From positions 7,727,168 to 7,791,167 of the forward strand of contig NZ_JAPNKE010000002.1 in NCBI RefSeq assembly GCF_026626665.1: 64,000 bases of DNA. Direction: 5' to 3'. A program made the position numbers and the translations under genes. The notes beneath the pieces were generated by a model. That model did no database searches. It was given only the letters and a program-made list of their open reading frames with translations, and was not told where the DNA came from. Each line of letters starts with the position of its first letter. The stretch's first letter is position 1. Of the stretch, positions 46,739 through 57,734 are shown one piece after another. The stretch comes from Nannocystis pusilla. GTDB lineage: Bacteria > Myxococcota_A > Polyangia > Nannocystales > Nannocystaceae.

Positions 46739-47743
46739 TCAATCGCCGAGGCGTCGGCGGCCGCCGAGCTCGACCTGCACGCCGACGCCGGTGGCGAGCG
46801 CGCGGCCGTGCAGGTAGTGCGCGACGGCCACGTCCTCGACCCCGAGGCCGAGCGACTTGAACAGCGTGATGTCCTCCGCCGAGCGCCGGCCCTCGCACTC
46901 GCCGCACAGCAGCTCGCCGAGCTCGCCGAGGATGTGCGCGTCGTCGACGGCCCCCTCGGCGCGCGCCAGCAGGAAATCACCGGACTCGGCCAGCGCCGAT
47001 TCGCAGCGGTCGACGTACAGCCGCGCGCGAGCCACCGCGCGCGCGTCGAGCTCGCGTGCCGCGGGCACGCAGGCGCCGACGGCGTTCACGTGCGTCCCCG
47101 GGGCCAGCCACTCGCCGAGCAGCACCGGCTCGCGCGAGGAGGTCGTGGTGCACACGATCGACGCGCCCTCGACCGCCGCGCGCGCCGAGTCGACCGCGCG
47201 CACCTCGACGGCGAAGCGCTGCTCGGCCTGGCGGGCGAACGCCTCGCGGCTGGCCGGCGTCGCGCTGTACACTCGCACGCGGCGGATCGGCCGCACGCAC
47301 AGCATCGCCTCGAGGTGCGTCCACGCCTGCGTGCCGGCGCCGAGGAGCGCCAGGTCGTCGGCCCCGTCGCGGGCCAGCGCGCGGGTGGCCACCGCAGAGA
47401 CCGCGGCGGTGCGGATCGCGGTGACCTCGGTGGCGTCGAGGATCGCCCGCGGCGCGCCGGTCTCGGCGTCGAACAGGGTCACCAGGCCCTGATGCGAATC
47501 GAACGGAGTGCCGTGATTGTGCGGGAACACGGCGACGATCTTGAGCCCGAGCGCCCGCCGCGAGTGCAGCGCCGCCGGCATCATGCCGAGGATCGCCCCG
47601 CCCGCGAGCCGCATGCCCCAGCGCAGCGGGCTCGTCGCCTCGTCGCGCGCCAGCGCGGTCAACACCTCGGCCATCTGCTCGACACATTCCGCCATCGGCA
47701 GGAGATGGCGGATCTCGCGTTGCGTCAGAATCACCGTGGTCAT
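46739..47743 (-). CDS. Ornithine cyclodeaminase/mu-crystallin family protein
   Basis: The start MTTVILTQREIRHLLPM is chosen because it begins the family's first beta strand; the upstream Arg-rich extension is unlikely. LRWGMRLAGGAILGMMPA is the substrate loop, KIVAVFPHNHGTP the active-site Lys region, and ALLGAGTQAWTHLEAM the Rossmann nucleotide site. Members include ornithine cyclodeaminase, alanine dehydrogenase and ketimine reductases; the exact substrate cannot be told. Intact, 334 residues. Confidence 0.85.
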   Translation of the reverse strand: MTTVILTQREIRHLLPMAECVEQMAEVLTALARDEATSPLRWGMRLAGGAILGMMPAALHSRRALGLKIVAVFPHNHGTPFDSHQGLVTLFDAETGAPRAILDATEVTAIRTAAVSAVATRALARDGADDLALLGAGTQAWTHLEAMLCVRPIRRVRVYSATPASREAFARQAEQRFAVEVRAVDSARAAVEGASIVCTTTSSREPVLLGEWLAPGTHVNAVGACVPAARELDARAVARARLYVDRCESALAESGDFLLARAEGAVDDAHILGELGELLCGECEGRRSAEDITLFKSLGLGVEDVAVAHYLHGRALATGVGVQVELGGRRRLGD

Positions 47744-47886
47744 CGGCCGGGCGACGGTCGCACGCGAGGGCGGCGGGCACAAGCACGCACGCGCGCGAGC
47801 GCGGGGCCGCGCGAGCAGGAAAGTGCGGATCCGCCCCACGCGATCGTGACAGCAGGCGCGACGATTCGCCGACGTCGGCAATCGTA

Positions 47887-48404
47887 TCAGGGGTCCCGCC
47901 GATACGACGGATGCAGAGCCCCCGTCGGTGGATACAATTCGTCGTGGGTGTGACGAAAGCCCAATCGCAGCAGCGCCCGACGCGACGCGGCGTTGTCGGG
48001 GTGATGGCCGGCGAACAGGCCCCGCGCGGCGAGCGGGCCGAACGCGAAGGCGACGGCGGCGGCCGCGGCCTCGCCCGCCAGGCCGCGACCCCAGAAGGCG
48101 CTGCGGAGGTGAAACCGAGCTCGTAGACCTGTGGCGTGTGCGGCCTGAGCCCGCAACAGCCGACGTGCGACCCGTCGTCGCGGAGGAACACCGGCCAGTA
48201 CTGCACCCCGTGCGCCTGGCCCTGATCGATCTCGCGGGCCAGGCGCGCGGCGATCTCCGTCGCAGTGAACGGCTCCCCGGCGATCCTGGCCGTCACCCGC
48301 GGATCGCCCCACAGCCCGCGCGCCAGCTCGAGGTCGTCGGGCGCCCACCAGCGGAACTCCAGCCGCTCGCTCGGGCCCGGCAACGATCGACTCGCGTTCG
48401 TCAC
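47887..48404 (-). CDS. GNAT acetyltransferase, RimJ-like (one frameshift)
   Basis: RLEFRWWAPDDLELARGLWG, then FLRDDGSHVGCCGLRPH and YELGF, continuing after an indel near 48110 with RSAFWGRGLAGEAAAAAVAF and HHPDNAASRRALLRLGF. These are GNAT motifs A (the WGRGLAGEA acetyl-CoA pyrophosphate loop) and B. Resembles ribosomal-protein/small-molecule N-acetyltransferases. Confidence 0.8.
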
Positions 48405-48469
48405 CCCGGCACCGTATCACGACCCGGGACGAGCTCGCTGCCGGCCGGGCGCGCCGGCGGGTGCGTGCT

Positions 48470-49441
48470 ATGGATCGATCGATGCCGCGGGTCCTCCTCA
48501 CCGGCGCCACCGGGTTCGTCGGCCGCTCGGTCCGGCCGGCCCTGCTGCGCGCGGGCTGGCAGGTCCGCGGGCTCAGCCGTGACGTTCGCCGGGCGCGCGA
48601 GCGCTGGCCCGAGATCGAGTGGACCCGGGGCGACGTCGCCGATCCGGCCGTCTGCGCCCGCGCGCTGGCCGACTGTGACGCCGCCCTGTACCTGGTCCAC
48701 GCGATCGGCGAGGGCGCCGATTTCCGCCGCCGCGAGGTCGAGGCGGCGCGGACCTTCGCCGCCGCGGCCGCCGCGGTCCCGTCGATGCGACGAATCGTCT
48801 ACCTCGGCGGGGTCGCGCCGCGCGGCCGCGGGTCCGAACATTTGCAGAGCCGGCTCGAGGTCGGCGAGGCGCTGCGCGCCGGTCGGGTGTCGACGATCGA
48901 GCTGCGCGCCAGCATGATCGTCGGTCACGGCAGCCTCAGCTGGTTGATCGTCCGCGACCTCGCCGCGCGCCTGCCGGTGATGGTGCTGCCGCGCTGGCTC
49001 CGCTCGCGGACCGAGCCGGTGGCGATCGACGACGTCGTGGTCGCGTTGGTGCGGGCGCTCGCGCTCGAGCAGCCCGGCGGCGCGTGGTTCGACATCCCCG
49101 GCCCGGACGTGCTCACGGGCAAGCAGATCCTCGAGCAGACGGCCCGGGTGATGGGCCTCCGGCGGCCGCGCTCGCTCGACGTCCCGCTGCTCACCCCGCA
49201 CCTGTCGTCGCTGTGGGTCCGCTTCGTCACCCGCGCCGACTGGTCCGTGGCGCGCAACATCGTCGTCGGCCTGACGCACGACCTGCTGGCGCAGAGCGAC
49301 CGCTTCTGGGCGCTGATCGATCACCGCACCCGGCTGTCGTTCGCCGAGGCGGCCCGACGCGCGCTCGCGGCCGAGGAGCGCGAGGGCGTCCCGGTGCGCG
49401 GCCCGTGGGGAGTGGTCGAGCGCGTCCTCGCGGCGCATTGA
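48470..49441 (+). CDS. NAD(P)-binding epimerase-like protein (extended SDR)
   Basis: RVLLTGATGFVGRSVRPAL is the TGxxGxxG dinucleotide motif. RIVYLGGVAP, VSTIELRASMIVGHGSLSW and TEPVAIDDVVVALVRAL match the extended/atypical SDR family of NAD-dependent epimerases. The active-site Tyr-xxx-Lys is not obvious, as in atypical members. Three possible starts (48461 GTG, 48470 ATG, 48482 ATG); the middle one is used. Confidence 0.83.
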   Translation: MDRSMPRVLLTGATGFVGRSVRPALLRAGWQVRGLSRDVRRARERWPEIEWTRGDVADPAVCARALADCDAALYLVHAIGEGADFRRREVEAARTFAAAAAAVPSMRRIVYLGGVAPRGRGSEHLQSRLEVGEALRAGRVSTIELRASMIVGHGSLSWLIVRDLAARLPVMVLPRWLRSRTEPVAIDDVVVALVRALALEQPGGAWFDIPGPDVLTGKQILEQTARVMGLRRPRSLDVPLLTPHLSSLWVRFVTRADWSVARNIVVGLTHDLLAQSDRFWALIDHRTRLSFAEAARRALAAEEREGVPVRGPWGVVERVLAAH

Positions 49442-49513
49442 TCAGGGTCGACGCGCGACCGAATCGTCAAACCGCCGGGCGCCTCGCATTCACAGCACCA
49501 TCATTCGTCGTCT

Positions 49514-50350
49514 TCATTCGTGCCAGGGCTCCCACTTCGTCCGCAGGCTGACGAGCGCGCCGGTCGCCCCGGTGATCTCCGCCTTGTACGTGGTGCCGCC
49601 GGTGAGCTTGAGGCCCGGGTCGTTGTCGTAGTGGCGGCCGACCCATGTGCCCGGCTTGATCGTGTCGGTCGAGCCGCGCTCCCACCAGCACTCGAGGTCG
49701 CAATCGAAGAATTCGCAGGTGCGGCGGCACTTCCACCAGTCGGTGGTGAACGTCGCGTCTTGCTTGCCCTCGCGGCCCTGCATGGCGACCGCCTCGTATT
49801 CGCCGGAGTTCAGGTCCGACGTCGATTCGGCCCACTCCCAGCCCTGCGTGCAATGGCTGCGCTCGGGGCGGGTGCAGAACGTGGCCTTGAACCACTGCTG
49901 CTCCCAGTCGTCGCGGGTCGGCGACACCGTGGCCGCCGGCAGGGTCGGCGGTGCGACCGGCTTCGGCGACGCCGACACCTCGTCGACCTCGCGTTCGGCC
50001 TGGCGGTCGAGCGCCGCGGCCAGCGCGGGCGGCGGCTCGCGGCCGGGCGCCAGCCGCGACCACACCTCGGCCGCGCCCTCGCGCATCAGCTCGGGCGTCA
50101 CTGCCTGCTGCGGGTGGTCGACGCGACCGCGTTCGACCACGCTGATGAGCCCCGCCTCGAGCTCCTCGAACACCACCGTATGTCCGCCGCCGAGGTCGAG
50201 CTCCGCCAGCACGCGCGGCTGCCCGTCGGGCGCCGGCGGGGTCGCGGGCGCCGGCGCGGCCTGCTGGGGCGCCGCGACGGCGGGCGCCGGCGCTTCGCCG
50301 TCGCAGGCGGTCAGCGCGACCGAAAACAGAATGGCGGCACTTCGGTGCAT
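49514..50350 (-). CDS. Lipoprotein with C-terminal Cys/Trp-rich domain, unknown function
   Basis: MHRSAAILFSVALTAC gives a lipobox LTAC at Met 50350; the upstream in-frame extension is Arg-rich and rejected. An Ala/Pro linker precedes a helical segment. The C-terminal 120 residues contain several Trp and six or more Cys (WFKATFCTRPERSHCTQGWE; WWKCRRTCEFFDCDLECWWE). No family recognised. Confidence 0.72.
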   Translation of the reverse strand: MHRSAAILFSVALTACDGEAPAPAVAAPQQAAPAPATPPAPDGQPRVLAELDLGGGHTVVFEELEAGLISVVERGRVDHPQQAVTPELMREGAAEVWSRLAPGREPPPALAAALDRQAEREVDEVSASPKPVAPPTLPAATVSPTRDDWEQQWFKATFCTRPERSHCTQGWEWAESTSDLNSGEYEAVAMQGREGKQDATFTTDWWKCRRTCEFFDCDLECWWERGSTDTIKPGTWVGRHYDNDPGLKLTGGTTYKAEITGATGALVSLRTKWEPWHE

Positions 50351-50869
50351 GTGGCCTCGCAAGTCGCGTCCGGCGCGACCCGCTGACCTTGACACCCGCC
50401 CAGCCCGGCGCAAGCGCAACTCCGCCCGTCCTGGCGGACTCGGCCTTGGCGCGGCAGATCGGGGGACAACGACACCGGATTACAGGTAGTCAGCGACGTG
50501 GGGCCGGCGCACCGCGTCGATCGCGGCCTCGGTCGCCCTCCGAGCGGTCATTCGGTAACTCGCCATTACCTCGCCGCGGATCGGCGTATTATAAATCGCC
50601 ATTCTCGAGCCCGCTGGGTGCGACGATCGATACCACCCATTCGGGCATTATCGCCCCGTGGTCTTTCGGCCCACCGTGCGGCTCAATCACGTCAATCGGA
50701 CCCGATCGCCGTCAGCGGGATCGAATCCTCTTTAAAATTATCGATGTTCACTCGATCGCGCCTTGCACTACGGTCTCGAGTCTGTCACCTTCGGGGCCTC
50801 GATTCTGCCGGCGGTCTTGCGGCCGTCGCCGGCGGGTCATGATTGCGTGGGCCGCGGGCAGGAAAACAC
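50351..50869. other. 519-bp intergenic region
   Basis: Lies between a divergent lipoprotein and the BP74-like gene. It has less extreme GC than its surroundings, with AT-rich patches near 50585 (TATTATAAAT) and 50730. No gene or palindrome of the TGTCC family is seen. It probably contains two promoters. Confidence 0.4.
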
Positions 50870-51217
50870 ATGGCAGCCTACTTCCGATTCACCGACACCA
50901 ATGGCCTTCCGCGCTTCGTGATCGAGCTGACCGACGACGCCAAGATCGCGCACGCGCGCAAGATCCTCAGCGGCGAGGAGACGAACCGGATCCACATCCA
51001 CGGGCGCATCCTCAAGCGGCCCGTGCCTTACAACCCCGGCTGGTCGTTCCACCTCGACCCGATCACCATCGACTTCTTCGAGGTCGCGATCGAAGTCTGC
51101 GACGCGAGCATGCAATACGTCGAGGACCACCTCGACGAGGCCGGCGGCGCCTTCCTGCCCGGCGGTCACTGGTGCCCGTGGTCTTCGCGCCTGGTCGACG
51201 AGGTCCGCCCCGGTTGA
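50870..51217 (+). CDS. BP74-like small protein
   Basis: 115 residues: MAAYFRFTDTNGLPRFVIEL, RKILSGEETNRIHIHGRI, NPGWSFHLDPITIDFFEVAI, CDASMQYVEDHLDEAGGAFL, HWCPWSSRLVDEV. This matches the BP74/calmodulin-inhibitor-like family of small beta-sandwich proteins known in protists and in myxobacteria and actinomycetes. No signal peptide. The role in bacteria is unknown. Confidence 0.8.
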   Translation: MAAYFRFTDTNGLPRFVIELTDDAKIAHARKILSGEETNRIHIHGRILKRPVPYNPGWSFHLDPITIDFFEVAIEVCDASMQYVEDHLDEAGGAFLPGGHWCPWSSRLVDEVRPG

Positions 51218-51436
51218 GCCGGGCGGCCGAGAGCGACCGCGCGGCGCACCCGGGCCCGGAGCAGCGATTCGGGGCGCGGGTGACGACGACTGCGTCGCCG
51301 CGGCCGGGACCGCCGATTGGCATGACTTCGCGCCCGTGAAGGCGCGGGCAAGGCCGTATCGACCGGACGATGCATTCATCGTCCGCGCCGATCGGACCTG
51401 CTCGCATTTCGTTCGCAGGGCGCGGAGCGCCGCGAT

Positions 51437-52558
51437 TCAGCGCACCACGAAGCGCAGCCCGGCGGCCTGCAGGCGCTCGATCAGCAGCTCGCCGCAGGCG
51501 GCCGCGGTGGTCGACACGCCGCCTGTACTTTTGCACATGTCCCGTTGTAACACGAGGCAGAGCGCGGTCTCGCCGGCCATCTTGGCCGTCTCGTCGTAGC
51601 CCGGGTCGCCGCCGGAGACCTCGGCGATCACCGGCGGGTCGTCGCCGGCGCGGCCGACGAAGGTGACCTTGAACCAGCTCTTGGCGCGGACCTCGGGGCT
51701 CGGGCCGCTGCCCGGCGGGTTCATGCGGGTGAGCATCCGCCGCAGCGGGCCGATCTTGGCCGCGCCGACCAGCGCGCCGGCGCCCGCGAGCGCCAGGCCG
51801 ACGTGGTAGATCCGCGGCAGCGCGATGTAGTGCGCGTAGCTGAACGCGGGCCCGTAGTCGCCGCGCAGCCGGGCCGAGCGGCGCGCGATCACCGGGTCGA
51901 TGGTCGGCAGCGGCAGCCCCCAGCGCCCGAGCTCGCGCTGGTAGTGAATCGCGGCCCGCTTGCGGCCGGCGCCGGGCTCGCTCCGCGGCTTGCGCGGGGG
52001 CGGGGGCGCCGTCAGCACGCCGAGCGCGGAGGCGAGCGTGCCGCCGGAGAATCTCCCGCGGCCCTCCATGTAACCGGCGATCGTCAGGGGGCGGTCGCGC
52101 GGGAGAGCGCGCGTGGTCCACAGGACGCCGAGGTCGGTCGGGATGCTGTCGAAGCCGCAGCACGGCAGCACCAGCACGCCGCGGGCCCGCGCGGCCTCGT
52201 CGTACCGCTCGATGATGCGGTCGACGAAGGCCGGCTCGCCGGTGAGGTCGAGGTAGTCGGCGCCCTGTTCGACGCACGCACGCACCACGGGCTCCCCGTA
52301 GCGCACGTAGGGGCCGACGGTGGTGAGCACCACGCGCGTGCCCGCGGCCATGCGCGCGAGCGCGGCGTCGTCGCCGGTGTCGGCGACGACGATGCCGACC
52401 TCACGCCCGAGCTCCGCGGCCACCGCCGCGAGCTTGTCGCGCGACCGTCCGGCGACGGCGATCCGGACCTCCGGCGGGGCATGAGCCGCGAGGTAGGCGG
52501 CGCACAGTCGGCCGACGAAGCCGGTGGCTCCGAACACGGTGATGTCCCAGTCTCTCAC
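51437..52558 (-). CDS. Saccharopine dehydrogenase-like / trans-acting enoyl reductase family
   Basis: DITVFGATGFVGRLCAAYL is the Rossmann GxxGxxG, followed by VRIAVAGRSRDKL and VVLTTVGPYVRYGEPVVRAC. GADYLDLTGEPAFVDRIIER and LVLPCCGFDSIPTDLGV are signature blocks of the saccharopine-dehydrogenase-like oxidoreductase family. The start is taken at GTG 52558 (VRDWDIT); an in-frame GTG at 52579 is equally possible. Divergent from the giant kinase, 55-75 bp away. Confidence 0.82.
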   Translation of the reverse strand: MRDWDITVFGATGFVGRLCAAYLAAHAPPEVRIAVAGRSRDKLAAVAAELGREVGIVVADTGDDAALARMAAGTRVVLTTVGPYVRYGEPVVRACVEQGADYLDLTGEPAFVDRIIERYDEAARARGVLVLPCCGFDSIPTDLGVLWTTRALPRDRPLTIAGYMEGRGRFSGGTLASALGVLTAPPPPRKPRSEPGAGRKRAAIHYQRELGRWGLPLPTIDPVIARRSARLRGDYGPAFSYAHYIALPRIYHVGLALAGAGALVGAAKIGPLRRMLTRMNPPGSGPSPEVRAKSWFKVTFVGRAGDDPPVIAEVSGGDPGYDETAKMAGETALCLVLQRDMCKSTGGVSTTAAACGELLIERLQAAGLRFVVR

Positions 52559-52633
52559 GGGTGCAGCGGGCGGCGTCACCGCGCGAGGATACCTTGTTTC
52601 TCGCGCGAGACCTGGCGATACACTCGCGTTGCC

Positions 52634-55600
52634 GTGAGTCACTACCTCGTCGTCGAACACCTGCACGACGGGGCCGTGTTCTCGCTCGACCGGGCGGTCG
52701 ACACCACGGACAACCGCCCGGTGGTGCTGAAACGGCTGCCCGCGACCCGCAGCGACCCGCACGAGCGAGGCCGGCTGCGCCGCGAGTACGAGATCTTGCA
52801 ACGCCTGGACCTGCCGGGGGTGGTCCGGGCGCGCGCGCTGGAGGAGGAGGACGGAGAGCTGCGGATGGTCCTGCTCGACTTCGGCGGGAACACCCTCGAC
52901 GCCCGGCTGCGCCGCGGGCCGCTGGCGCTCGCCGAGTTCCTCGACCTCGCGGTCCAGCTGGCCGACATCATCGACGGCGTGCACCGCCGCGGCGTGCTGC
53001 ACAAGGACATCAAGCCGCGCAACATCCTGGTCGACCACGCCGGTCAGGTCCAGGTCATCGATTTTGGGATCGCCTCCGAGGCGCCGCGCGTGCTCGCCGT
53101 CGCAGCCCCGCCGCGCGTGCTCGAAGGCACGCTCGCGTACATCGCCCCCGAGCAGACCGGGCGCATGAACCGGCCCGTCGACTCGCGCAGCGACCTCTAT
53201 TCGCTCGGCGCGACCTTCTACGAGATGCTGACCGGCGGGCCGCCGTTCACCGGCCACGACCCGGTCGAGCTGGTCCACGGCCACATCGCCCGCGCCCCGC
53301 GGCCGCCCGGCGAGCTCGCGGCCGGGGTGCCGGATGTCCTTTCGGACATTGTCCTCAAGTTACTGTCCAAACAGGCAGATGACCGCTACCAGAGCGCGAG
53401 CGGCCTGCGCCACGACCTCGAGCGCTGCCGCGAGCGCGTGCGGGCCGGCGAGGCGCCGACGCGCTTCCCGCTGGCGAGCCACGACGCGCCGGCGCGGTTC
53501 GAACTGCCGGCGCGGCTGTACGGGCGCGAGGCGGCGGCCGTCGAGCTGTCGTCCGCCTACGCGCGGGTCGGCGCCGGCCCGGCCGAGCTGCTGCTGGTCG
53601 CCGGCCCGCCGGGCATCGGCAAGTCCGCGCTGGTCCACGAGCTCGACCGCGAGATCGCCGGCCGCGGCGGCCGCCTCGTCGCCGGCAAGTTCGAGCAGCT
53701 GCGCCGCGACCAACCCTACAGCGCGCTGCGGGCCGCGTTCGTGCAGCTCGTCGAGGCCATGCTCGCCGACTCCGAGGAGGGCCTGGCCCGCCGCTCGCTC
53801 GCGCTCGAGCGGGCGCTCGGCCGCCTCGCCGGCGCGCTGCTCACCCTCCTGCCCGAGCTGCGGCCCGCGCTGCCCCGCGCCGGCGCCAGCGCGGCCGACG
53901 GCGACTCGCCCGGGGCCGCCAAGGGCCGCCTGCACCGGGCCGTGCGCGCGTTCGTCGGCACCTTCGCCGACCCGGCCGCGCCGCTGGTGCTGCTGCTCGA
54001 CGACTTGCAATGGGCCGACTCCGCCTCGCTCGAGCTGCTCGCCGCGCTGCTGACCGGCGAGGGCCCGCCCGGCCTGCTGGTGATCGCCACGCTCCGCGAC
54101 GAGGCCGTGTCGCCGCTGCTGCAGCAGACCCTGGCTGCGCTGGCCGAGGTGTCGCGCCGCATCGACCTGCGCCCGCTGACCCAGGACGACACCGCCGCGC
54201 TGCTCGCCGACGCCCTCCGCCGCGCCCCGGCCGAGGTCGCCTCGCTGGCGGCGCTGGTCCACGACCGCACCGGCGGCGTGCCGCTGTTCGTCGGCGAGTA
54301 CCTGCGCGACCTGGCCCACCACGACCTGATCGCCTTCGACTCCGAGCGCGCCCGCTTCACCTGGGACGAGGCCGCGATCGCCGGCGCCGCGGTGTCCGCG
54401 GATGTCGTTACGGTCATGGTCCAAAGGACACGTTCTTTGGGACAGGCGACCCGCGAGGCGCTCGGCCGCGCCGCCTGCGTCGGCGGCGAGTTCGACGCGG
54501 CGCTGCTGGCCGACCTGACCGGGCGCCCGGAGCCGGAGGTCGCCGCGGCGCTGGTCGAGGCGGCGCGCTCGGGCCTGATCGTCGCCCGCGGCGGGCGCTG
54601 GCGGTTCTTCCACGACCGCGTGCAGCAGGCCGTCGAGTCGACGCTGGCCGCGGGCGAGCGCGCGACCATCCACCTCGCGCTGGCCCGGCGCCTGCGCGGC
54701 GGCGACGCGGTCGACGAGCGCCACCCGAAGCTGTTCGAGATCGCCGACCACTTCAACGCCGCGGCCGGCCGCATCGAGGACGCCAACGAGCGGCGGGCGC
54801 TGGCCGACATCGATCTGGCGGCGGCGCGCCAGGCCCGGGCCTCGGGCGCGTTCGCGGCGACCACCACCTACGCGGCCGCCGGCGCCGCCGCGCTGGCCCC
54901 GATCGCCGCCGACGCCCCGCAGACCGCGTTCGCGCTCGACCTGCTGCGCGCCGAGGGCCTGTTCCTCACCGGCGATCACGCGGCCGCCGAGGCGATCCTC
55001 GGCGCCCTGCTCGAGCGGGCCCGCGAGCCCCGCGAGCGGGCCCTCGCGTCCGAGCTGTGGGCGACGCTCGACCTCCACCTCGGCCGCCTCGAGGCCTGCG
55101 TCGACCGCGGCCTCGTCGGCCTGCGCGCGATCGGCTTCGACAGCCCGCGCCGGACCGGCCTGCCCGGGGTGATGGTCGAGTTCATGCGCACCAAGTCGGC
55201 GATCGCCGGGCGCTCGCCGGCGCTGCTGGCCGACCTCCCGCCGCTGCGCGACCCGACGGTCAAGCTGGCGCTGCGGATCTACTTCGTCATCATCGGCGCG
55301 GTCTACCAGTTCGACATGATGACGATGATGGCGATGACGATGCGCGCGACCCGGCTGTCGCTGCAGCACGGCACGTCGAGCCTGTCGGCCGCGCAGTTCC
55401 TGAGCTACGGCATGCTGCTGGCGATCATCCAGCGCGACGCCAAGATCGCCGACGACTACGGCCGCTTCGCGCTCGAGATGCTGGCGCGCTACCCCGACCG
55501 CGGCGTCGAGGCGGTGGTCAAGTTCCTGTACGGGGCGATGATCCAGCCGTGGAAGCACGCCTTGACCCGCTCCCTGCCGATCTTGCGCGAGGGCCTGCAG

Positions 55601-57734
55601 GCCGGGCTCGACTCGGGGCAGCTGCTGTACGCCGGCCTGTGCGCGAGCACGTTGGTCAGCACGCGGCTGCAGGCCGGCAGTCCTTGGAGCAGGTGCGCCA
55701 GGACCTCGAGGCCGGGCTCGCGCAGGCCCGCGGGGCGCACGTCAGCAGCGCGGTCACGCACCTGCAGACCAGCGCGGTGGCGTTCACGGCCCTCACCGGC
55801 GTGGCCCTCGAGGTCGGGCCCGCCGACGCCGAGCACGCGGCGGACTTCATGGTCACGCTGTCGCGCGCGGTCCAGGGCGAGATGCTGCACTTCCTGTTCG
55901 GCCGCATCGACGAGGGCCTGGCCGACAGCGACCGCGCCGAGCCGAGAGCCGCGCGCGAGCTGGGCCAGGCGCCGCTGTACGCCGACCACGTGTTCTTCCG
56001 CGCGCTGCTGCTGGCGCGCCGCGGCCCGAGCCCGGGACCTATCGGCGCGCTCCGCCTGCGCCGCGCGCTGCAGTCCGCCGCCGACAAGCTGGCCGCGTGG
56101 AGCCGCAGCTGCGCCGCCAACTTCGAGGCCCGCGCCCGCCTCGTGCGCGCCGAGCTGCTCCGCGTCATCGGCGACGGCTCGGCCGCGCTGCAGGGCTACG
56201 AGGCCGCGCTGGCGGCCGCGGTCCGGCACGCCCGCCCGCACGACGAGGCGGTCGCCTGCGAGGTCGCGGCCCATCACTTCGCCGGCGCCGGCCTGCGCGA
56301 CGCCCAGCACGTCTACCTGCGCCGGGCCCGGCGGGCCTACCTGCGCTGGGGCGCGCTGGCCAAGGTGCGCGCGCTCGACCAGAACCACGCCGGCCTCGAC
56401 CGCCGCGGCCACGACCTCGACCTCGACAGCTCGTTGCCGCCGCCGCGGGCGCCACCGACCTGTCCTCAAGGACATCCAGCTCCGAGCCGACGCTCAGCCG
56501 CGCCGGCCAGCACCTCGACTTCGCCACCCTGTTCAAGGCCACGCAGGTGTTCGCCGACGAGCTCGACCTCGGCCGGCTGCTGGCCGCGGTGATGCGCCTG
56601 GTCGAGGACAGCGGGGCCGAGCGCGGCGTGCTGCTGCTGGCGCGCGGGGCCGGCCTGGTCGGCGCGCACATGTACGTCGCCGAGGGCGACCGGCACGCGC
56701 CGCTCGGCGATGTCCCGCTGGCCGAGCTCGACTTCGTCCCCGCCGCCGTGGTGAGCCTCGCTCACCGCAGCGGCCGCCCGCTCGTCGTCGACGACGCCGA
56801 GGACGACCCCCGCTTCGCCGCCGACCCCTACGTCCGCCTGGTCCGCCCGCGCTCGCTGCTGGCCGCCCCGCTGGTCCACGGCGGCGAGCGCCTCGGCGTG
56901 CTCTACCTCGAGAACAACCTGGTCGCCGCCGCCTTCAGCCCCGAGCGCAGCGAGACCCTGCGCCTGCTCGCGGTCCAGGCCGCGATCGCCATCGACCGCG
57001 CGCTCCTGTTCGGCCGCATGGAGGAGTCCCGCCGCGCCGCCGAGGCCGCCAGCGAGGCCAAGACGCGCTTCCTCGCCAACATGAGCCACGAGCTGCGGAC
57101 CCCGCTCAACGCGATCCTCGGCTACTGCGAGATGCTGTCCGAAGAGGCCGACGAGCGCGGCTACGACGGCATGGTCGCCGACCTCGACAAGATCCGCCGG
57201 GCCGGCGGGCACCTGCTGGCGATCGTGCGCGACATCCTCGACCTCACCAAGATCGAGGCCGGGCGGGTCGAGGCGGCGCGCGAGCCGATCGACCTGGCCT
57301 CGCTGCTGCACGACGTCGTCACGATGGCCCTGCCCGACCTGTCGCGCAGCGACAACCGCCTGGTCTGCGACTTCTCGGAGGACCTCGGCGTGATGCTCGG
57401 CGACCCGACCCTGGTGCGGCAGATCCTCGTCAACCTGCTCGGCAACGCCGCCAAGTTCACCGCCCACGGCGATGTCACCCTCCGCGCCGCCCGCTTTGAG
57501 AAAAAAGTCCGCTTCGTCGTCCAGGACACCGGCATCGGCATGACGCCGAGCGAGCTGGCGACCGCCTTCGAGCCGTTCGTCCAGGCCGACTCGTCGTCGA
57601 CCCGCCGCTTCGACGGCGTCGGCCTCGGTCTGACGATCTGCCGCCGGCTCGCCGAGGCGATGGGCGGCAGCCTCACCGCCACCAGCGAACCCGGCCGCGG
57701 CTCGGCCTTCACGCTCGAGCTGCCGACCGGCTGA
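52634..57734 (+). CDS. Hybrid sensor: Ser/Thr kinase-AAA-TPR-GAF-histidine kinase (two frameshifts)
   Basis: GTG start at 52634. Kinase domain: PVVLKRLP, GVLHKDIKPRNILVD (HKD for HRD), VIDFGIAS, YIAPEQTGRMNRPVD. AAA/STAND ATPase: Walker A GPPGIGKSALV, Walker B LVLLLDDLQWAD. A long helical repeat region follows. The GAF domain (TLFKATQVFADELDLGRLLA, LVGAHMYVAEGD) precedes HisKA (FLANMSHELRTPLNAILGY) and HATPase (QILVNLLGNAAKFT, VVQDTGIGM, GVGLGLTICRRL). About 1700 residues, like cyanobacterial HstK-type proteins. Indels near 55680 and near 56455 are corrected by frame continuity. No receiver domain; palindromes at 53334 and 56460 lie inside the coding region. Confidence 0.88.

Noticed and set aside
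51803..52633. N-terminal extension of the giant kinase frame back to 51803
   Set aside because: It is antisense to the saccharopine-dehydrogenase-like gene. The kinase fold starts right after the GTG at 52634.
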